This document shows, one piece after another, positions 1 to 8,690 of a stretch of 64,000 nt of DNA. The notes below the pieces were generated by a model that was given only the letters and a program-made list of their open reading frames with translations, made no database searches and was not told the DNA's origin. How positions within the stretch are numbered: position 1 is the stretch's first letter; the number at the start of each line of letters is the position of its first letter. The translations under genes were made by a program, and so were the position numbers. The stretch is from an uncultured Eggerthellaceae bacterium (GTDB lineage Bacteria > Actinomycetota > Coriobacteriia > Coriobacteriales > Eggerthellaceae), in contig CAUDUM010000005.1 in NCBI GenBank assembly GCA_958452575.1, forward strand, positions 124,001-188,000. Direction: 5' to 3'.

Positions 1-295
1 ATACGGCGTGGTGCGTGACTACGTCGGCCACGGGATCGGCCGCGATATGCATGAGGAGCCCAACGTTCCCAACTACGGGCACCGCCATAGGGGCGTCATG
101 CTCGAAGTGGGCATGGTGCTGGCCATCGAGCCGATGATCAACGCGGGCACCCACCGCGTGCGCCCGATGCCGGACGGCTGGCTTGTATGCACGCGTGACG
201 GCAAGCCGTCTGTCCATTTCGAGAAGACGGTCGCGATCACCGAAGCGGGCCCCGTCGTCCTGACGACGGAGCCGGATCGAACCCGTCCGCTGTAA
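1..295 (+). CDS. map: Type I methionine aminopeptidase, C-terminal part
   Basis: This is the last ~97 residues of a cytoplasmic enzyme that removes the initiator methionine from new proteins; the 5' end lies outside the window. The family hallmarks of the C-terminal half are visible: GHGIGRDMHEEP (substrate-side and metal-ligand His region), GMVLAIEP with a metal-ligand Glu, and the final HFEKTV segment carrying the last metal-ligand Glu. The frame is open from base 2 and ends with TAA. The recognition is firm; only the length of the missing part is unknown. A strong terminator follows, so it is probably the last gene of its transcription unit (in many actinobacteria the adk-map-infA region). 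Confidence 0.93.
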   Translation, partial: YGVVRDYVGHGIGRDMHEEPNVPNYGHRHRGVMLEVGMVLAIEPMINAGTHRVRPMPDGWLVCTRDGKPSVHFEKTVAITEAGPVVLTTEPDRTRPL

Positions 296-338
296 ACGGC
301 TTGCGCGAGTTCGGTGCGCAATCGGATGGATGGCACTT

Positions 339-375
339 CAGGAACGCCTCCCCTGCGGGAGGCGTTCCTGTTTTA
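339..375 (+). terminator. Rho-independent terminator after map
   Basis: A perfect 13-bp stem (339-351 with 358-370) with a 6-base loop is followed by TTTT at 371-374. It separates map from the wall hydrolase gene. Confidence 0.85.
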
Positions 376-442
376 AGGGCCGCCTCATATCGCCATGGTA
401 GAATAATACGTTGATATGCGATCGCAGAGGGAGGGGTTCCGA

Positions 443-1525
443 ATGAAGGAGCAGAGGCAGGCATCGCCTTTGAAGAGGCTGTCCGCGCTGGGGGCATCCG
501 TCGCGCTTGCTGCGGCGTTCGCCATCCCCGCCGTCTCCCCTGCGGATGCATGGGCCGAGCCCACTTCCGCATCGGTCCAGGCGGAGGCTCAATCCGTTCT
601 TGCCTCCCTTGAGTCCATGCAGGCGCAGCTCGATGCGGCCTCGGACGACTACTACGCCGCCCTCGAGGAGCAGGATGCGGCCCGTGCGAAGATGGACGAA
701 TCCCAACAGCGCATCGATGAGGCGGAGGATCAGATCGACGACCTGCAGTCGAGATTGAGCGACCGCGCCAAGACCATGTACCGCAACGGCAGCTCGACCA
801 TGATCGATGTTTTGCTGGGCGCGTCGTCCTTCACCGAGTTCGTCACCACGTGGGATCTGCTCGACAGACTCAACGAGAACGACTCCGAGCTCATCGATCA
901 GACCAAGACGCTGCGCCAGCAGATCGCCGAAGAGAAGGCGCTCTACGAGGAGCAGGAGAGGGTTGCCGCGCAAAAGGCCGAGGAGGCCGCCGCTATCCAG
1001 CAGGAGGCCGAGAAGACGGTCGCCAGTATGCAGGCCACATACGACAGCCTGTCCGCCGAGGCAGCCGCTTTGCTCGAGCAGGAGCGTCAGGCGCAGATCG
1101 CCGCCGATGCCGCGGTTGCGGATCAGGTGGTGCAGAACGCCATCGAAAGCGCGCCGTCCGCCAACCAGAGCAACGGAAACTACCAGGAGCCGGCGTACAA
1201 CCCGGTTACGGGAAACGCCGTCGTCGACCGCGCCTACAGTTACGTGGGCAACGCCGAGTACGCCTTCGGAGCGTGCTCTCCGGGGCAGTTCGACTGCTCC
1301 GGGTTCGTGTCCTACTGCCTGACGGGCGGATACGGGCGGCTGGGATCCACCTCCACGTTCCTTGGCTGGACGCAGGTGAGCGATCCCCAGCCGGGCGATG
1401 TCGCCGTCAACGCCGGGCATTGCGGCATCTACATCGGCGGCGGTCAGATGATCCACTGCGCCGACTACGGCGTGGGCGTCATCGTGGGCCCCGTCCAGGG
1501 CGGCATGGTGTTCGTGCGCCCCTAG
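443..1525 (+). CDS. Secreted NlpC/P60 peptidoglycan hydrolase with coiled coil
   Basis: The product is 360 residues. It starts with a charged n-region and hydrophobic stretch ending in an AxA-type site near ADAWA, so it should be exported. Residues ~40-235 are rich in Glu, Gln and Ala in heptads and form a long coiled coil, as in CwlO/PcsB/RipA-type wall hydrolases. The C-terminal ~105 residues are an NlpC/P60 domain: catalytic Cys in DCSGFVSY, His in AGHCGIYIG and a third polar residue in MIHCADYG. It would cut stem peptides during growth or separation. I chose the ATG at 443 because GGGAGGGG lies 6-7 bases upstream; an in-frame ATG at 416 has no ribosome site. The following 257 bases hold the promoter of the next gene. 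Confidence 0.9.
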   Translation: MKEQRQASPLKRLSALGASVALAAAFAIPAVSPADAWAEPTSASVQAEAQSVLASLESMQAQLDAASDDYYAALEEQDAARAKMDESQQRIDEAEDQIDDLQSRLSDRAKTMYRNGSSTMIDVLLGASSFTEFVTTWDLLDRLNENDSELIDQTKTLRQQIAEEKALYEEQERVAAQKAEEAAAIQQEAEKTVASMQATYDSLSAEAAALLEQERQAQIAADAAVADQVVQNAIESAPSANQSNGNYQEPAYNPVTGNAVVDRAYSYVGNAEYAFGACSPGQFDCSGFVSYCLTGGYGRLGSTSTFLGWTQVSDPQPGDVAVNAGHCGIYIGGGQMIHCADYGVGVIVGPVQGGMVFVRP

Positions 1526-1724
1526 ATTCGGCGCTTGCGGGCAAGCGACTTTCGCCGATGGGGGCTCGCGACGTTCGCGCGCCTGCGCCGCCGCAAGGGG
1601 ATTCTGCTTGCCGATGATTGCGATAGGCATCGATAATCCCAGGTGAAAAGCAACGTGGCTGCGGCACGGTATGTATCTTTGACGTAAGCTCCCAGGATGG
1701 ATCGAGCTCCGGGCTCCGCTTGCT

Positions 1725-1730
1725 TATAAT
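1725..1730 (+). promoter_or_regulatory. Probable -10 element for the D-Asp ligase operon
   Basis: A perfect TATAAT lies 53 bases before the ATG at 1783; I see no good -35 at the expected distance. This is the only promoter-like sequence in the 1526-1782 gap. Confidence 0.5.
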
Positions 1731-1782
1731 CTAATTTTGTGTATTTTGACTGCCGGCGCTCCGGCAAGGGAAAAGGATTCGC

Positions 1783-3018
1783 ATGGACTCTCGAAACGAC
1801 TTCGTTCCGGTGCTTTTGGGCGGCGATGCCAATGCGTACGGCATGGCGCGCTCGTTCTACGAGGAGTACGGCGTGCCCTCTTCGGCAATCGGGAAGGGCG
1901 CGTTCCATATCTGCCAGCACAGCAAGATCGTCAAGTTCGAGGTGTGCGAGCCGCGTCTGGAGGAAGACGACGTGTTCGTGAACACGCTCGTCTCGTACGC
2001 GCGCGATCACAAGGGAGCGCCGCTGCTTCTCGTGCCCTGCGGCGACAACTACACCAAGATGCTCGTCCGCAACCAGGACAAGCTGCGGGACCACTACCTG
2101 TTCACCATCATGTCGCCGGACCAATACGACCTTGTGTGCACCAAGGAGCGCTTCTACCACACCTGCGAGAAGTACGGCCTCACGTTCCCCAAGACCTGCG
2201 AGGTCACCCCTTCCACCGCCAAGGGGTTCGAGCCGCCTTTCCCGTATCCCGTCGTGGTCAAGCCCTCCAACAGCGTCGCATACTGGAACTGCGATTTTCC
2301 GGGCAAGAAGAAGGTGTTCGTGGTCAACACCCCCGACGAGATGCACCGCATCCTGGAAGGCGTCTACTCGTCGAGCTATCAGGATTCCCTCATCGTGCAG
2401 GACTTCATCCCCGGCGACGATACGCGTATGCGCGTCATGAACTGCTATAGCGACCGCAACGGCTCCGTCAAGATGATGGTGCTCGGCGACGTCCTCCTCG
2501 AAGAGCACACGCCCGAGGGCATCGGCAGCTACGGCGCCATCATGACGGGCTACAACGAGGACATCAACAAGAGCATCAAGGGCTTTTTGGAGGAGATCGG
2601 CTATGTCGGGTTCTCCAACTTCGATCTGAAGTACGACGAGCGCGACGAGTCCTTCAAGCTGTTCGAGATCAACCCCCGCCAAGGCCGTTCAAGCTACTTC
2701 TCCACGGCATCGGGGAAGAACCTCGCGCGCTATCTGGTGAGGGACGCGGTGTACGGCGAGGACCACCCCGTCGACATCGCCACGCTCGACGACGAGGTGC
2801 TTTGGACCATGATCCCCTTGTCGATCATCCGCGAGTACGTGACCGATCCCAAGGCCCTTGCACGGGCGGAGCGCCTGATCCGCGAAGGCAAGGTGAGCAT
2901 GTCCTACTGGTCGAAGGACGACCGCTCGCTTCTGCGCTACGCGAGCTACCGCATGAATCAGCGGCATTACCGCCAGCAATACCACGCATGCTTCAACCAC
3001 CGGGGCATCGACGACTAG
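1783..3018 (+). CDS. ATP-grasp ligase, probable D-aspartate ligase of the wall cross-bridge
   Basis: The 411-residue protein has ATP-grasp features: PYPVVVKPSNS (ATP-binding Lys), VQDFIPGDDTRMRV, and FEINPRQGRSSYF with the metal-binding Glu and Asn. Length and layout fit the carboxylate-amine ligase group that includes Aslfm of Enterococcus faecium, which adds D-Asp to the side-chain amine of the third residue of the peptidoglycan precursor. The substrate assignment is inferred mainly from context: an aspartate racemase starts 8 bases later, followed by an AsnB/AsnH-like amidotransferase and, convergent, murJ. The ATG has a GGAAAAGG ribosome site. It lacks a signal peptide and should act in the cytoplasm on UDP-MurNAc-pentapeptide. 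Another amino-acid ligase specificity is the main alternative. Confidence 0.75.
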   Translation: MDSRNDFVPVLLGGDANAYGMARSFYEEYGVPSSAIGKGAFHICQHSKIVKFEVCEPRLEEDDVFVNTLVSYARDHKGAPLLLVPCGDNYTKMLVRNQDKLRDHYLFTIMSPDQYDLVCTKERFYHTCEKYGLTFPKTCEVTPSTAKGFEPPFPYPVVVKPSNSVAYWNCDFPGKKKVFVVNTPDEMHRILEGVYSSSYQDSLIVQDFIPGDDTRMRVMNCYSDRNGSVKMMVLGDVLLEEHTPEGIGSYGAIMTGYNEDINKSIKGFLEEIGYVGFSNFDLKYDERDESFKLFEINPRQGRSSYFSTASGKNLARYLVRDAVYGEDHPVDIATLDDEVLWTMIPLSIIREYVTDPKALARAERLIREGKVSMSYWSKDDRSLLRYASYRMNQRHYRQQYHACFNHRGIDD

Positions 3019-3025
3019 GCGGTGC

Positions 3026-3748
3026 GTGTTGGAGAAGCTCGGAATCATAGGAGGGCTCGGTCCTGCCGCCACGGCGCAGCTGTTCTCGCAGATCGTGAAG
3101 TACACCGATGCGCAGCGGGATCAGGATCACCTGGATATCACCATCTTGAACCGCCCGTCGATCCCCGATAGGACGGCGTACCTTTTGGGCAAGCCGGGCG
3201 CCGCGTCGTTCGTGGATCCCATGCGGCAGGCGGCATGCGAGTTGGAGGAGGCCGGCTGCACGGTGCTTGCCACCCCCTGCAACACCGCGCATGCGCGTCT
3301 TGACCAGATCGCCGCTCCGCTGAAGGATGCGCGCTTCGTCTCGATGCCGGCTTCGACCGCGCGGTTCGCCAAGGAGCGCGGATGCGCCCGCGTGGGCATC
3401 CTGGCGACGGACGGCGCCCTTGCGGCAGGCGTGTATCAGGGCGCTTGCGACGGATGCGGCATCGAAGCCGTCGTTCCCGGACCGGATGTTCAGGCCAAGG
3501 TGATGAGCATCATCTACGACGATGTGAAAGCCGGCCGCGTCGCGGACCCCGCGAAGGTCTCGTTGGTATGCGACGCGATGATCGAGACGGGCTGCGACGG
3601 CATCATTCTGGGCTGCACCGAGCTTTCGCTTCTGGGGCTTCCGCGTGTCGTGCGCGGGATCCCGGTAATCGACGCATTGGACGTTCTTGCGTGGAGGTGC
3701 GTGGTCGAGTGCGGTTGCCGCGCGCACGACCTTGAAGGAGAATACTAG
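3026..3748 (+). CDS. Aspartate racemase
   Basis: A 240-residue PLP-independent amino-acid racemase. The N-terminal GIIGGLGPAAT and the two catalytic cysteine motifs of the Asp/Glu racemase family are present: Cys85 in TPCNTAH and Cys197 in LGCTEL. It interconverts L- and D-aspartate in the cytoplasm. The start is GTG (3026), 7 bases after the stop of the ATP-grasp gene, with only a weak AGGCGG upstream, so translation may be coupled. Its place between the ligase and the amidotransferase suggests that it supplies D-Asp for the peptidoglycan cross-bridge. Glutamate racemase is less likely given the neighbours. Confidence 0.88.
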   Translation: MLEKLGIIGGLGPAATAQLFSQIVKYTDAQRDQDHLDITILNRPSIPDRTAYLLGKPGAASFVDPMRQAACELEEAGCTVLATPCNTAHARLDQIAAPLKDARFVSMPASTARFAKERGCARVGILATDGALAAGVYQGACDGCGIEAVVPGPDVQAKVMSIIYDDVKAGRVADPAKVSLVCDAMIETGCDGIILGCTELSLLGLPRVVRGIPVIDALDVLAWRCVVECGCRAHDLEGEY

Positions 3749-3817
3749 GCGGGCTCTCCGCGTCCGACGCGGATGGTGCGGGATCGCCTGGGCGATGAGA
3801 TAAGGAAGATTGATCGT

Positions 3818-5686
3818 ATGTGCGGATTTGCAGGGTTTGCCATCACCGATTCGGCGTCGGATCCCCGGCGCGTCATCGAGCTGATGGGCGACAGGATCTC
3901 CCATCGAGGCCCCGATGGCGCGGGCTATCATGTGGATGAGCGCATGGCGCTGGCGCATCGCCGCCTGTCGATCATCGACCTGGAGGGCGGCGCGCAGCCC
4001 ATCTACAACGAGGATTCGTCCCTCGTCATCGTGTTCAACGGCGAGATCTACAACTACCGCGAGCTGCGCGAGGAGCTCCTTGCGGCGGGACACGTCTTCT
4101 CGACGGCGTCTGACACCGAGGTGATCCTCCACGGCTACGAGGAATACGGCAGCGGCATCCTCGATCGCCTGCGCGGCATGTTCGCGTTCGTCATCTGGGA
4201 TTCCAAGGCGGGCAAGCTGTTCGGCGCACGCGATATCTTTGGGATCAAGCCGTTTTACTACTACCGTGCCGACGGCGAGTTCCTGTTCGGCTCCGAGATC
4301 AAGAGCTTTTTGGACCATCCCGGCTTCAAAAAGGAGATCGACCGCACGCGCATTCCCGACTACCTGTCCTACGAGTACCTGCCCGACGATCACACGCTGT
4401 TCGTCAACGTGTTCAAGCTGATGCCCGGTTCGTATTTCGAGTGGACCGCGGAGAGCTTCACGACCGCCCGTTACTACAATCCCACCTATGCGATCGAGGA
4501 GGCTCCGTCGCTCGATGATTGGGCCGATGAGATCGAAGAGGTGTTCTCCGAGTCGGTGCGCGCCCACCAGATCGCCGACGTCGAGGTCGGAGGTTTTCTG
4601 TCCTCGGGCGTGGACTCGAGCTATGTGGTCGACCGCGTGTTCCGCCAGGGAACCAAGATCCGCACCTTCTCGGTGGGCTACGAGGAGGAGCAGTACAGCG
4701 AGCTGTCCTACGCCAAGCAGTTCTCCGACGAGCTGGGGGTTGAGAACATCTCCAGCAAGATCTCGGCGGCGGATTTCTTCGACGCCATGCCCGACATCCA
4801 GTACTACCTTGACGAGCCCTTGCCCAACCCGTCCGAGAACCCCCTGTACTTCTTGGCGCAGAACGCCGCCAAGCATGTGAAGGTGGTGCTTTCGGGGGAG
4901 GGCGCCGACGAGCTGTTCGGCGGCTATCCCAACTACCTTGCCGAGGATCATCTGGGCAACTACTGCGAGCGCGTCCCCAAGCCTGTGCGCAAGGCGCTCG
5001 GGGCGATCGCCGGCGCTCTGCCGCATTTCAAGGGTCAGCATTTCCTCGTGCATGGCGCGATGGAGCCTTGGGAGCGCTTCTCCCGCGCCGACTACGTCTT
5101 TGAGAACGAGGAGCGTCAGAAGTTCCTGAAGGACCCCATCGTCGGCCCCACGCCCCAGGAGCGCTCGCGCGTGTATTTCGACCATGTGGAGGGCCTGGAC
5201 GCCGTCTCGCAGCTGCAATACGTCGACATGCAGACCTGGATGGCCTTCGACATCCTACTGAAGGCCGACCGCATGTCCATGGCGCATTCGCTGGAGCTGC
5301 GCGTTCCGTTTTTGGATCGACGCGTGCTGGAGACCGCGATGCGCATCCCCGCGCGTTTCCGCGCGGCGCACGACGACTCCAAGATCGCGCTGCGCCATGC
5401 TGCAGCGCGCTATCTTCCCGAGCGCGTGTACGGCAAGGAGAAGCTCGGCTTCCCGTCGCCCCTTGCCGCCTGGCTGCGCCAGGACGAGTACTACGATCGC
5501 GTGAAGGCGGCGTTCACGAGCGACGTCGCCGAGGAGTTCTTCGTCGTCGACGAGCTGGTGAAGCTGCTCGACGAGCATCGCGAAGGATCGGTCTCGCACA
5601 TGCAGAAGATCTGGTCGTTCTACACGTTCATCGTCTGGTACGAGGAGTTCTTCGGCGAGGACGAGCGCGCCCGCTGCCGCGCCTGA
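3818..5686 (+). CDS. Glutamine-hydrolysing asparagine synthetase family (AsnB/AsnH-like)
   Basis: The 622-residue protein begins Met-Cys-Gly-Phe, with Cys2 as the nucleophile of the Ntn-type glutaminase domain; RGPDGAGYH, RRLSIID and FNGEIYN belong to the same domain (residues ~1-200). The synthetase domain carries the PP-loop SSGVDSS at 262-268. I chose the ATG at 3818, not an upstream in-frame GTG, because Cys must be residue 2 and AAGGAAG precedes it. It transfers ammonia from glutamine to an activated carboxylate. It could be ordinary AsnB, but the position after D-Asp ligase and racemase genes matches AsnH of Lactobacillus casei, which amidates the D-Asp of the cross-bridge to D-Asn. That role is an inference. 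Confidence 0.88.
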   Translation: MCGFAGFAITDSASDPRRVIELMGDRISHRGPDGAGYHVDERMALAHRRLSIIDLEGGAQPIYNEDSSLVIVFNGEIYNYRELREELLAAGHVFSTASDTEVILHGYEEYGSGILDRLRGMFAFVIWDSKAGKLFGARDIFGIKPFYYYRADGEFLFGSEIKSFLDHPGFKKEIDRTRIPDYLSYEYLPDDHTLFVNVFKLMPGSYFEWTAESFTTARYYNPTYAIEEAPSLDDWADEIEEVFSESVRAHQIADVEVGGFLSSGVDSSYVVDRVFRQGTKIRTFSVGYEEEQYSELSYAKQFSDELGVENISSKISAADFFDAMPDIQYYLDEPLPNPSENPLYFLAQNAAKHVKVVLSGEGADELFGGYPNYLAEDHLGNYCERVPKPVRKALGAIAGALPHFKGQHFLVHGAMEPWERFSRADYVFENEERQKFLKDPIVGPTPQERSRVYFDHVEGLDAVSQLQYVDMQTWMAFDILLKADRMSMAHSLELRVPFLDRRVLETAMRIPARFRAAHDDSKIALRHAAARYLPERVYGKEKLGFPSPLAAWLRQDEYYDRVKAAFTSDVAEEFFVVDELVKLLDEHREGSVSHMQKIWSFYTFIVWYEEFFGEDERARCRA

Positions 5687-5702
5687 TCGGGCAGAGGCGC
5701 CT

Positions 5703-7478
5703 TTAGCGGCGCAGCTTGCCGCCCACGCGCGATGCGATCGATCCGATGATCGCCGCCTCGGGGACCTTGAGGGCCAGTGCCAGTCCGAAGGTGACGGCAA
5801 GACTTGCCGCGCCGCCCACCACGATGTAGCAGAACGCCTGCAGCATGCTTCCCGACAGGGGCGCAACCAGCGTCTCGAGGCCGAACAGCACGCCGGCGCC
5901 CGCCGCAGCCCCCAGCACTCCCAGAGCCAGGGCCCGCGCGAACGCGCGCGCGGTGGATCCCAAGCCGAACGATCCGTAGCGCTTGCGCAGGTAGGCGAAC
6001 ATGAAGACGTTGTCCACCAGGTAGAACACCAGCTCCGCCACGGCGATGCTCTCGATGGGGATGCCCCTCATGCCCGAAGAGGTGGCCACCGCTGCCGCCA
6101 CGGTGAGCGCGATCTGGATGACCGCCGCGACGGCGTTGATGCCCGCGAACACACCCATGGCGCGAATGGTGCTGAATATCTTCTGCAGATAGGTGTTCAC
6201 GCCGTAAAACGGCAGCGCCACCGCGAACACGGCAAGGTAGCTTGCCACCACGGCGATGTTCTCCTGCGTGAAGGCGCCCGCATGGTACATCGTGATGAGG
6301 GGCGTGGAAAACACGATAAGGTACAGGGCGAATGGAACCATGAAGAAGATGATCTGGTTGGTGCCCGAGATGATCCCGCGCTTCACCCCTTCGATATTGC
6401 CGTCGGCATGCATGTCGGCAAGCTCGGTGAACATGGTCGTGGTGATGGGCACGACCAAAAACGAGTAGGGGAGCGTGAACCACAGGCGCGCGTAGTAGAT
6501 GATGGACGGGCCGCTGTCCGCGAACACGTACGATGCGGCGCTTTGCACCGAGACGACCGCCGTCGAGCTGAGCATGACGATGACGGCGGGGATGCCCAGC
6601 GCGAGCGTCTCGCGAAGGGCCGGGTCGTGCAGGTTGATGCGCGGGCGCAGGCGGATCCCGTTGCGTGCGAGGGCGGGGACCTGCATCGCCATTTGGACGA
6701 AGACGCCCAGCGGGTTGCCGATTGCGATGATGTAGAGCGCGAGCTCGGGCTGGGTGGGCGATACCAGTGCGTAGATGATGAACGTCGCGATGACGATGAC
6801 GTTGTTGGCGACCGGGGCGATGGCGGACCACAGATAGTCGTGGTTTGCGTTGAGCAGGCCCGACACCACCGCCGAGGCTCCGTAGAACACGATCTGGATC
6901 GCGAAGAACTGGAAGAAGAACGTCGCCTGATCCATGTTGCCCTGGTCGGAGAAGAAGCTTTGCGTGTAGATGGCGACGCCGGGAAACGCCATGCAGACGA
7001 TGGAGAGGACGCCCAGCAGCACCACGACTATCGTGAGCAGGTTGGAGGCGTATTCGTTGCCGCCTTCGCGTCCGAGCTTCTTTTTGACCGAAACGTACAC
7101 GGGCAGAAACGCGGTGACCAGCATGCCGCCCACCACAAGCTCGTAGAGCATGTTGGGCAGGTTGTTGGCGACCTGATACGAGCTTGACAGAAGGGATGCG
7201 CCCAAGGCGAACGCCATCGCCCAAGTGCGGATGAAGCCCGTGATGCGCGAGACGATGGTGCAGATGCTGATGAGCGCGGCGGACGCGCCGATGTCCGCTC
7301 CTTGCGGAGATTGGCCCTTTTCGTCGGTGTCCGCGTTGTCGGGTTCGGCCGTTGCGGCGTGCGCGGCGACCGTGCGGTCCTCCCCGGCGTGCTTGCCCGT
7401 CTCTGCGGTCCGCTCGTCGAGCGCCGGGGCGTGCTTCGGCGCACGGATATGTCGTGCTCGATCGAGCTTGTCTGGCAT
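5703..7478 (-). CDS. murJ: Lipid II flippase MurJ (MviN family)
   Basis: The 591-residue protein has a hydrophilic N-terminal extension of ~65 residues, then about 14 membrane helices typical of the MOP-superfamily flippase. Recognisable family segments are SRITGFIRTWAMA in helix 1, NNLPNMLYELVVGGMLVTAF in helix 2 and LPYSFLVVPITT. It flips lipid-linked disaccharide-pentapeptide across the membrane. The ATG at 7478 has AGGAAG 12-16 bases upstream; a further in-frame ATG lies upstream without a ribosome site. The gene converges on the asparagine synthetase gene with only 16 bases between stops and diverges from nadK. Placement next to the D-Asp cross-bridge genes is functionally coherent, because cross-bridge residues are added before flipping. 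Confidence 0.92.
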   Translation of the reverse strand: MPDKLDRARHIRAPKHAPALDERTAETGKHAGEDRTVAAHAATAEPDNADTDEKGQSPQGADIGASAALISICTIVSRITGFIRTWAMAFALGASLLSSSYQVANNLPNMLYELVVGGMLVTAFLPVYVSVKKKLGREGGNEYASNLLTIVVVLLGVLSIVCMAFPGVAIYTQSFFSDQGNMDQATFFFQFFAIQIVFYGASAVVSGLLNANHDYLWSAIAPVANNVIVIATFIIYALVSPTQPELALYIIAIGNPLGVFVQMAMQVPALARNGIRLRPRINLHDPALRETLALGIPAVIVMLSSTAVVSVQSAASYVFADSGPSIIYYARLWFTLPYSFLVVPITTTMFTELADMHADGNIEGVKRGIISGTNQIIFFMVPFALYLIVFSTPLITMYHAGAFTQENIAVVASYLAVFAVALPFYGVNTYLQKIFSTIRAMGVFAGINAVAAVIQIALTVAAAVATSSGMRGIPIESIAVAELVFYLVDNVFMFAYLRKRYGSFGLGSTARAFARALALGVLGAAAGAGVLFGLETLVAPLSGSMLQAFCYIVVGGAASLAVTFGLALALKVPEAAIIGSIASRVGGKLRR

Positions 7479-7508
7479 GGCGGGTGCTTTCTTCCTGTCC
7501 GATTTCGC

Positions 7509-7514
7509 TATAAT
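7509..7514 (+). promoter_or_regulatory. Probable -10 element of nadK
   Basis: TATAAT lies 34 bases before the nadK ATG, within the 69-base divergent gap to murJ. No good -35 is visible. Confidence 0.5.
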
Positions 7515-7547
7515 CTTCATCATATCAAAGGGCGAAAGAGGGTCCGC

Positions 7548-8450
7548 ATGCACGTGCTTGTCATACGCAATAACTCCAATCCGCAGGCGACTGAGGCGTC
7601 TTTGCTGCTCGGCGCCTACCTGGGCATGCAGGGGATCGACCATTCGCTGGTGGATTCCTGCGACCTGGTGGGCCCGGCGGAGATCGGCGAGGTGCGCCGT
7701 TTGGTGGAAGGCGGCATCGACCTGGCGGTCGTCTTGGGCGGCGATGGGACCATCCTGCGCACGGCGCGGCAGATCGGCACGCTGGGCGTTCCGATCCTGG
7801 GCATCAACTTCGGTCGGCTGGGCTTTTTGGCCAATGCGAGCGACGACGGCGTGGTGGCGATCGTCGCCGCGGCGCTGGCGGACGAGTGCGTGCGCGAGAA
7901 ACGCGCCAACCTGCGCATCGACGTGGTGTGCGAGGGCGAGCGCGATCCGTGGGGCGACGGGGATGAGCCCTGGATCGACGAGCCGGAGGGTCCGCGGACG
8001 TTCTTCGCGCTCAACGAGCTGGCGGTGACGCGCGGAGCCAACGGGCGCCTGATCGATTTCACGCTGGGCGTGTCGGGTGCGCGTGTGGCCGACATGCGCG
8101 GCGACGGCCTTGTGGTGGCGACGGCGACCGGCTCCACCGGTTACGCGCTCTCCGCCGGCGGCCCGCTGGTGTCGCCGGGCTACGACGGCCTTGTCGTGGT
8201 GCCGATCGCGCCGCACACGCTGCGTTCGCGCTCCATCGTCACGAGCGGAAGCGACGTCGTCGAGGTGTCGCTTCCGACTTCGTCGGAGGCTTCCTATCCG
8301 CGCGAGGCGACGCTGTTCGTCGACGGCGAGCTGCTGGAGTTCCCCGCGCCGGTGCGCCACATCTACGTGCGCCGCGGCGAGGAGCCGACGATCCTTCTGC
8401 GCTATCAGCGCGAGGGCTTCTACGAGCACGTTTCCAAGACGTTCTTCTAG
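7548..8450 (+). CDS. nadK: NAD kinase
   Basis: The 300-residue cytoplasmic enzyme phosphorylates NAD to NADP with ATP or polyphosphate. The family motif GGDGT is at residues 64-68 (VVLGGDGTILRTAR), followed by GINFGRLGFL, the conserved ALNELAVTR Asn-Glu motif, and TATGSTGYALSAGGP. Length matches bacterial NadK. The ATG at 7548 has AAAGAGGG directly upstream; the open frame extends further but without a ribosome site. In many actinobacteria nadK sits with recN and hemolysin-type rRNA methylase genes; here it stands alone, divergent from murJ. Confidence 0.95.
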   Translation: MHVLVIRNNSNPQATEASLLLGAYLGMQGIDHSLVDSCDLVGPAEIGEVRRLVEGGIDLAVVLGGDGTILRTARQIGTLGVPILGINFGRLGFLANASDDGVVAIVAAALADECVREKRANLRIDVVCEGERDPWGDGDEPWIDEPEGPRTFFALNELAVTRGANGRLIDFTLGVSGARVADMRGDGLVVATATGSTGYALSAGGPLVSPGYDGLVVVPIAPHTLRSRSIVTSGSDVVEVSLPTSSEASYPREATLFVDGELLEFPAPVRHIYVRRGEEPTILLRYQREGFYEHVSKTFF

Positions 8451-8536
8451 CGCGCGTCGTCCTTTCCCGACCGTCCCTGCTGGCGGGGCGGCTTGCTTCT
8501 CCAATCGATGATGCTGCGCTAATGCGACAAAGCAGT

Positions 8537-8671
8537 TTCCTCGACGGGGCGGAGGTTCGCGCGCAGTATCCGCACGAGCCGAAACGCCCAGTGGGCGTTT
8601 CGTGCGAGCTCGGGATCTGTTTGAGCACGAGCCTCCGCCCCGTCGAGGAAGCGGAGGGCGAAGGCTCGTGC
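8537..8671. repeat. Long extragenic inverted repeat with alternative pairings
   Basis: In the 240-base convergent gap between nadK and the DUF1846 gene, 8537-8555 pairs perfectly with 8632-8650 (19 bp). Inside is a second hairpin, 8580-8589 with 8593-8602 (10 bp, 3-base loop). The right arm can instead pair downstream: 8625-8633 with 8663-8671 (9 bp) and 8632-8638 with 8651-8657 (7 bp). The two large folds exclude each other. No clear T-run follows; it may serve both strands as a terminator. Confidence 0.7.
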
Positions 8672-8690
8672 TTGAAATGCTGTATTTTGC

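Noticed and set aside
2993..5218. A 741-codon minus-strand frame opposite the racemase and asparagine-synthetase genes
   Set aside because: Same antisense artefact; the plus-strand proteins have complete active sites.
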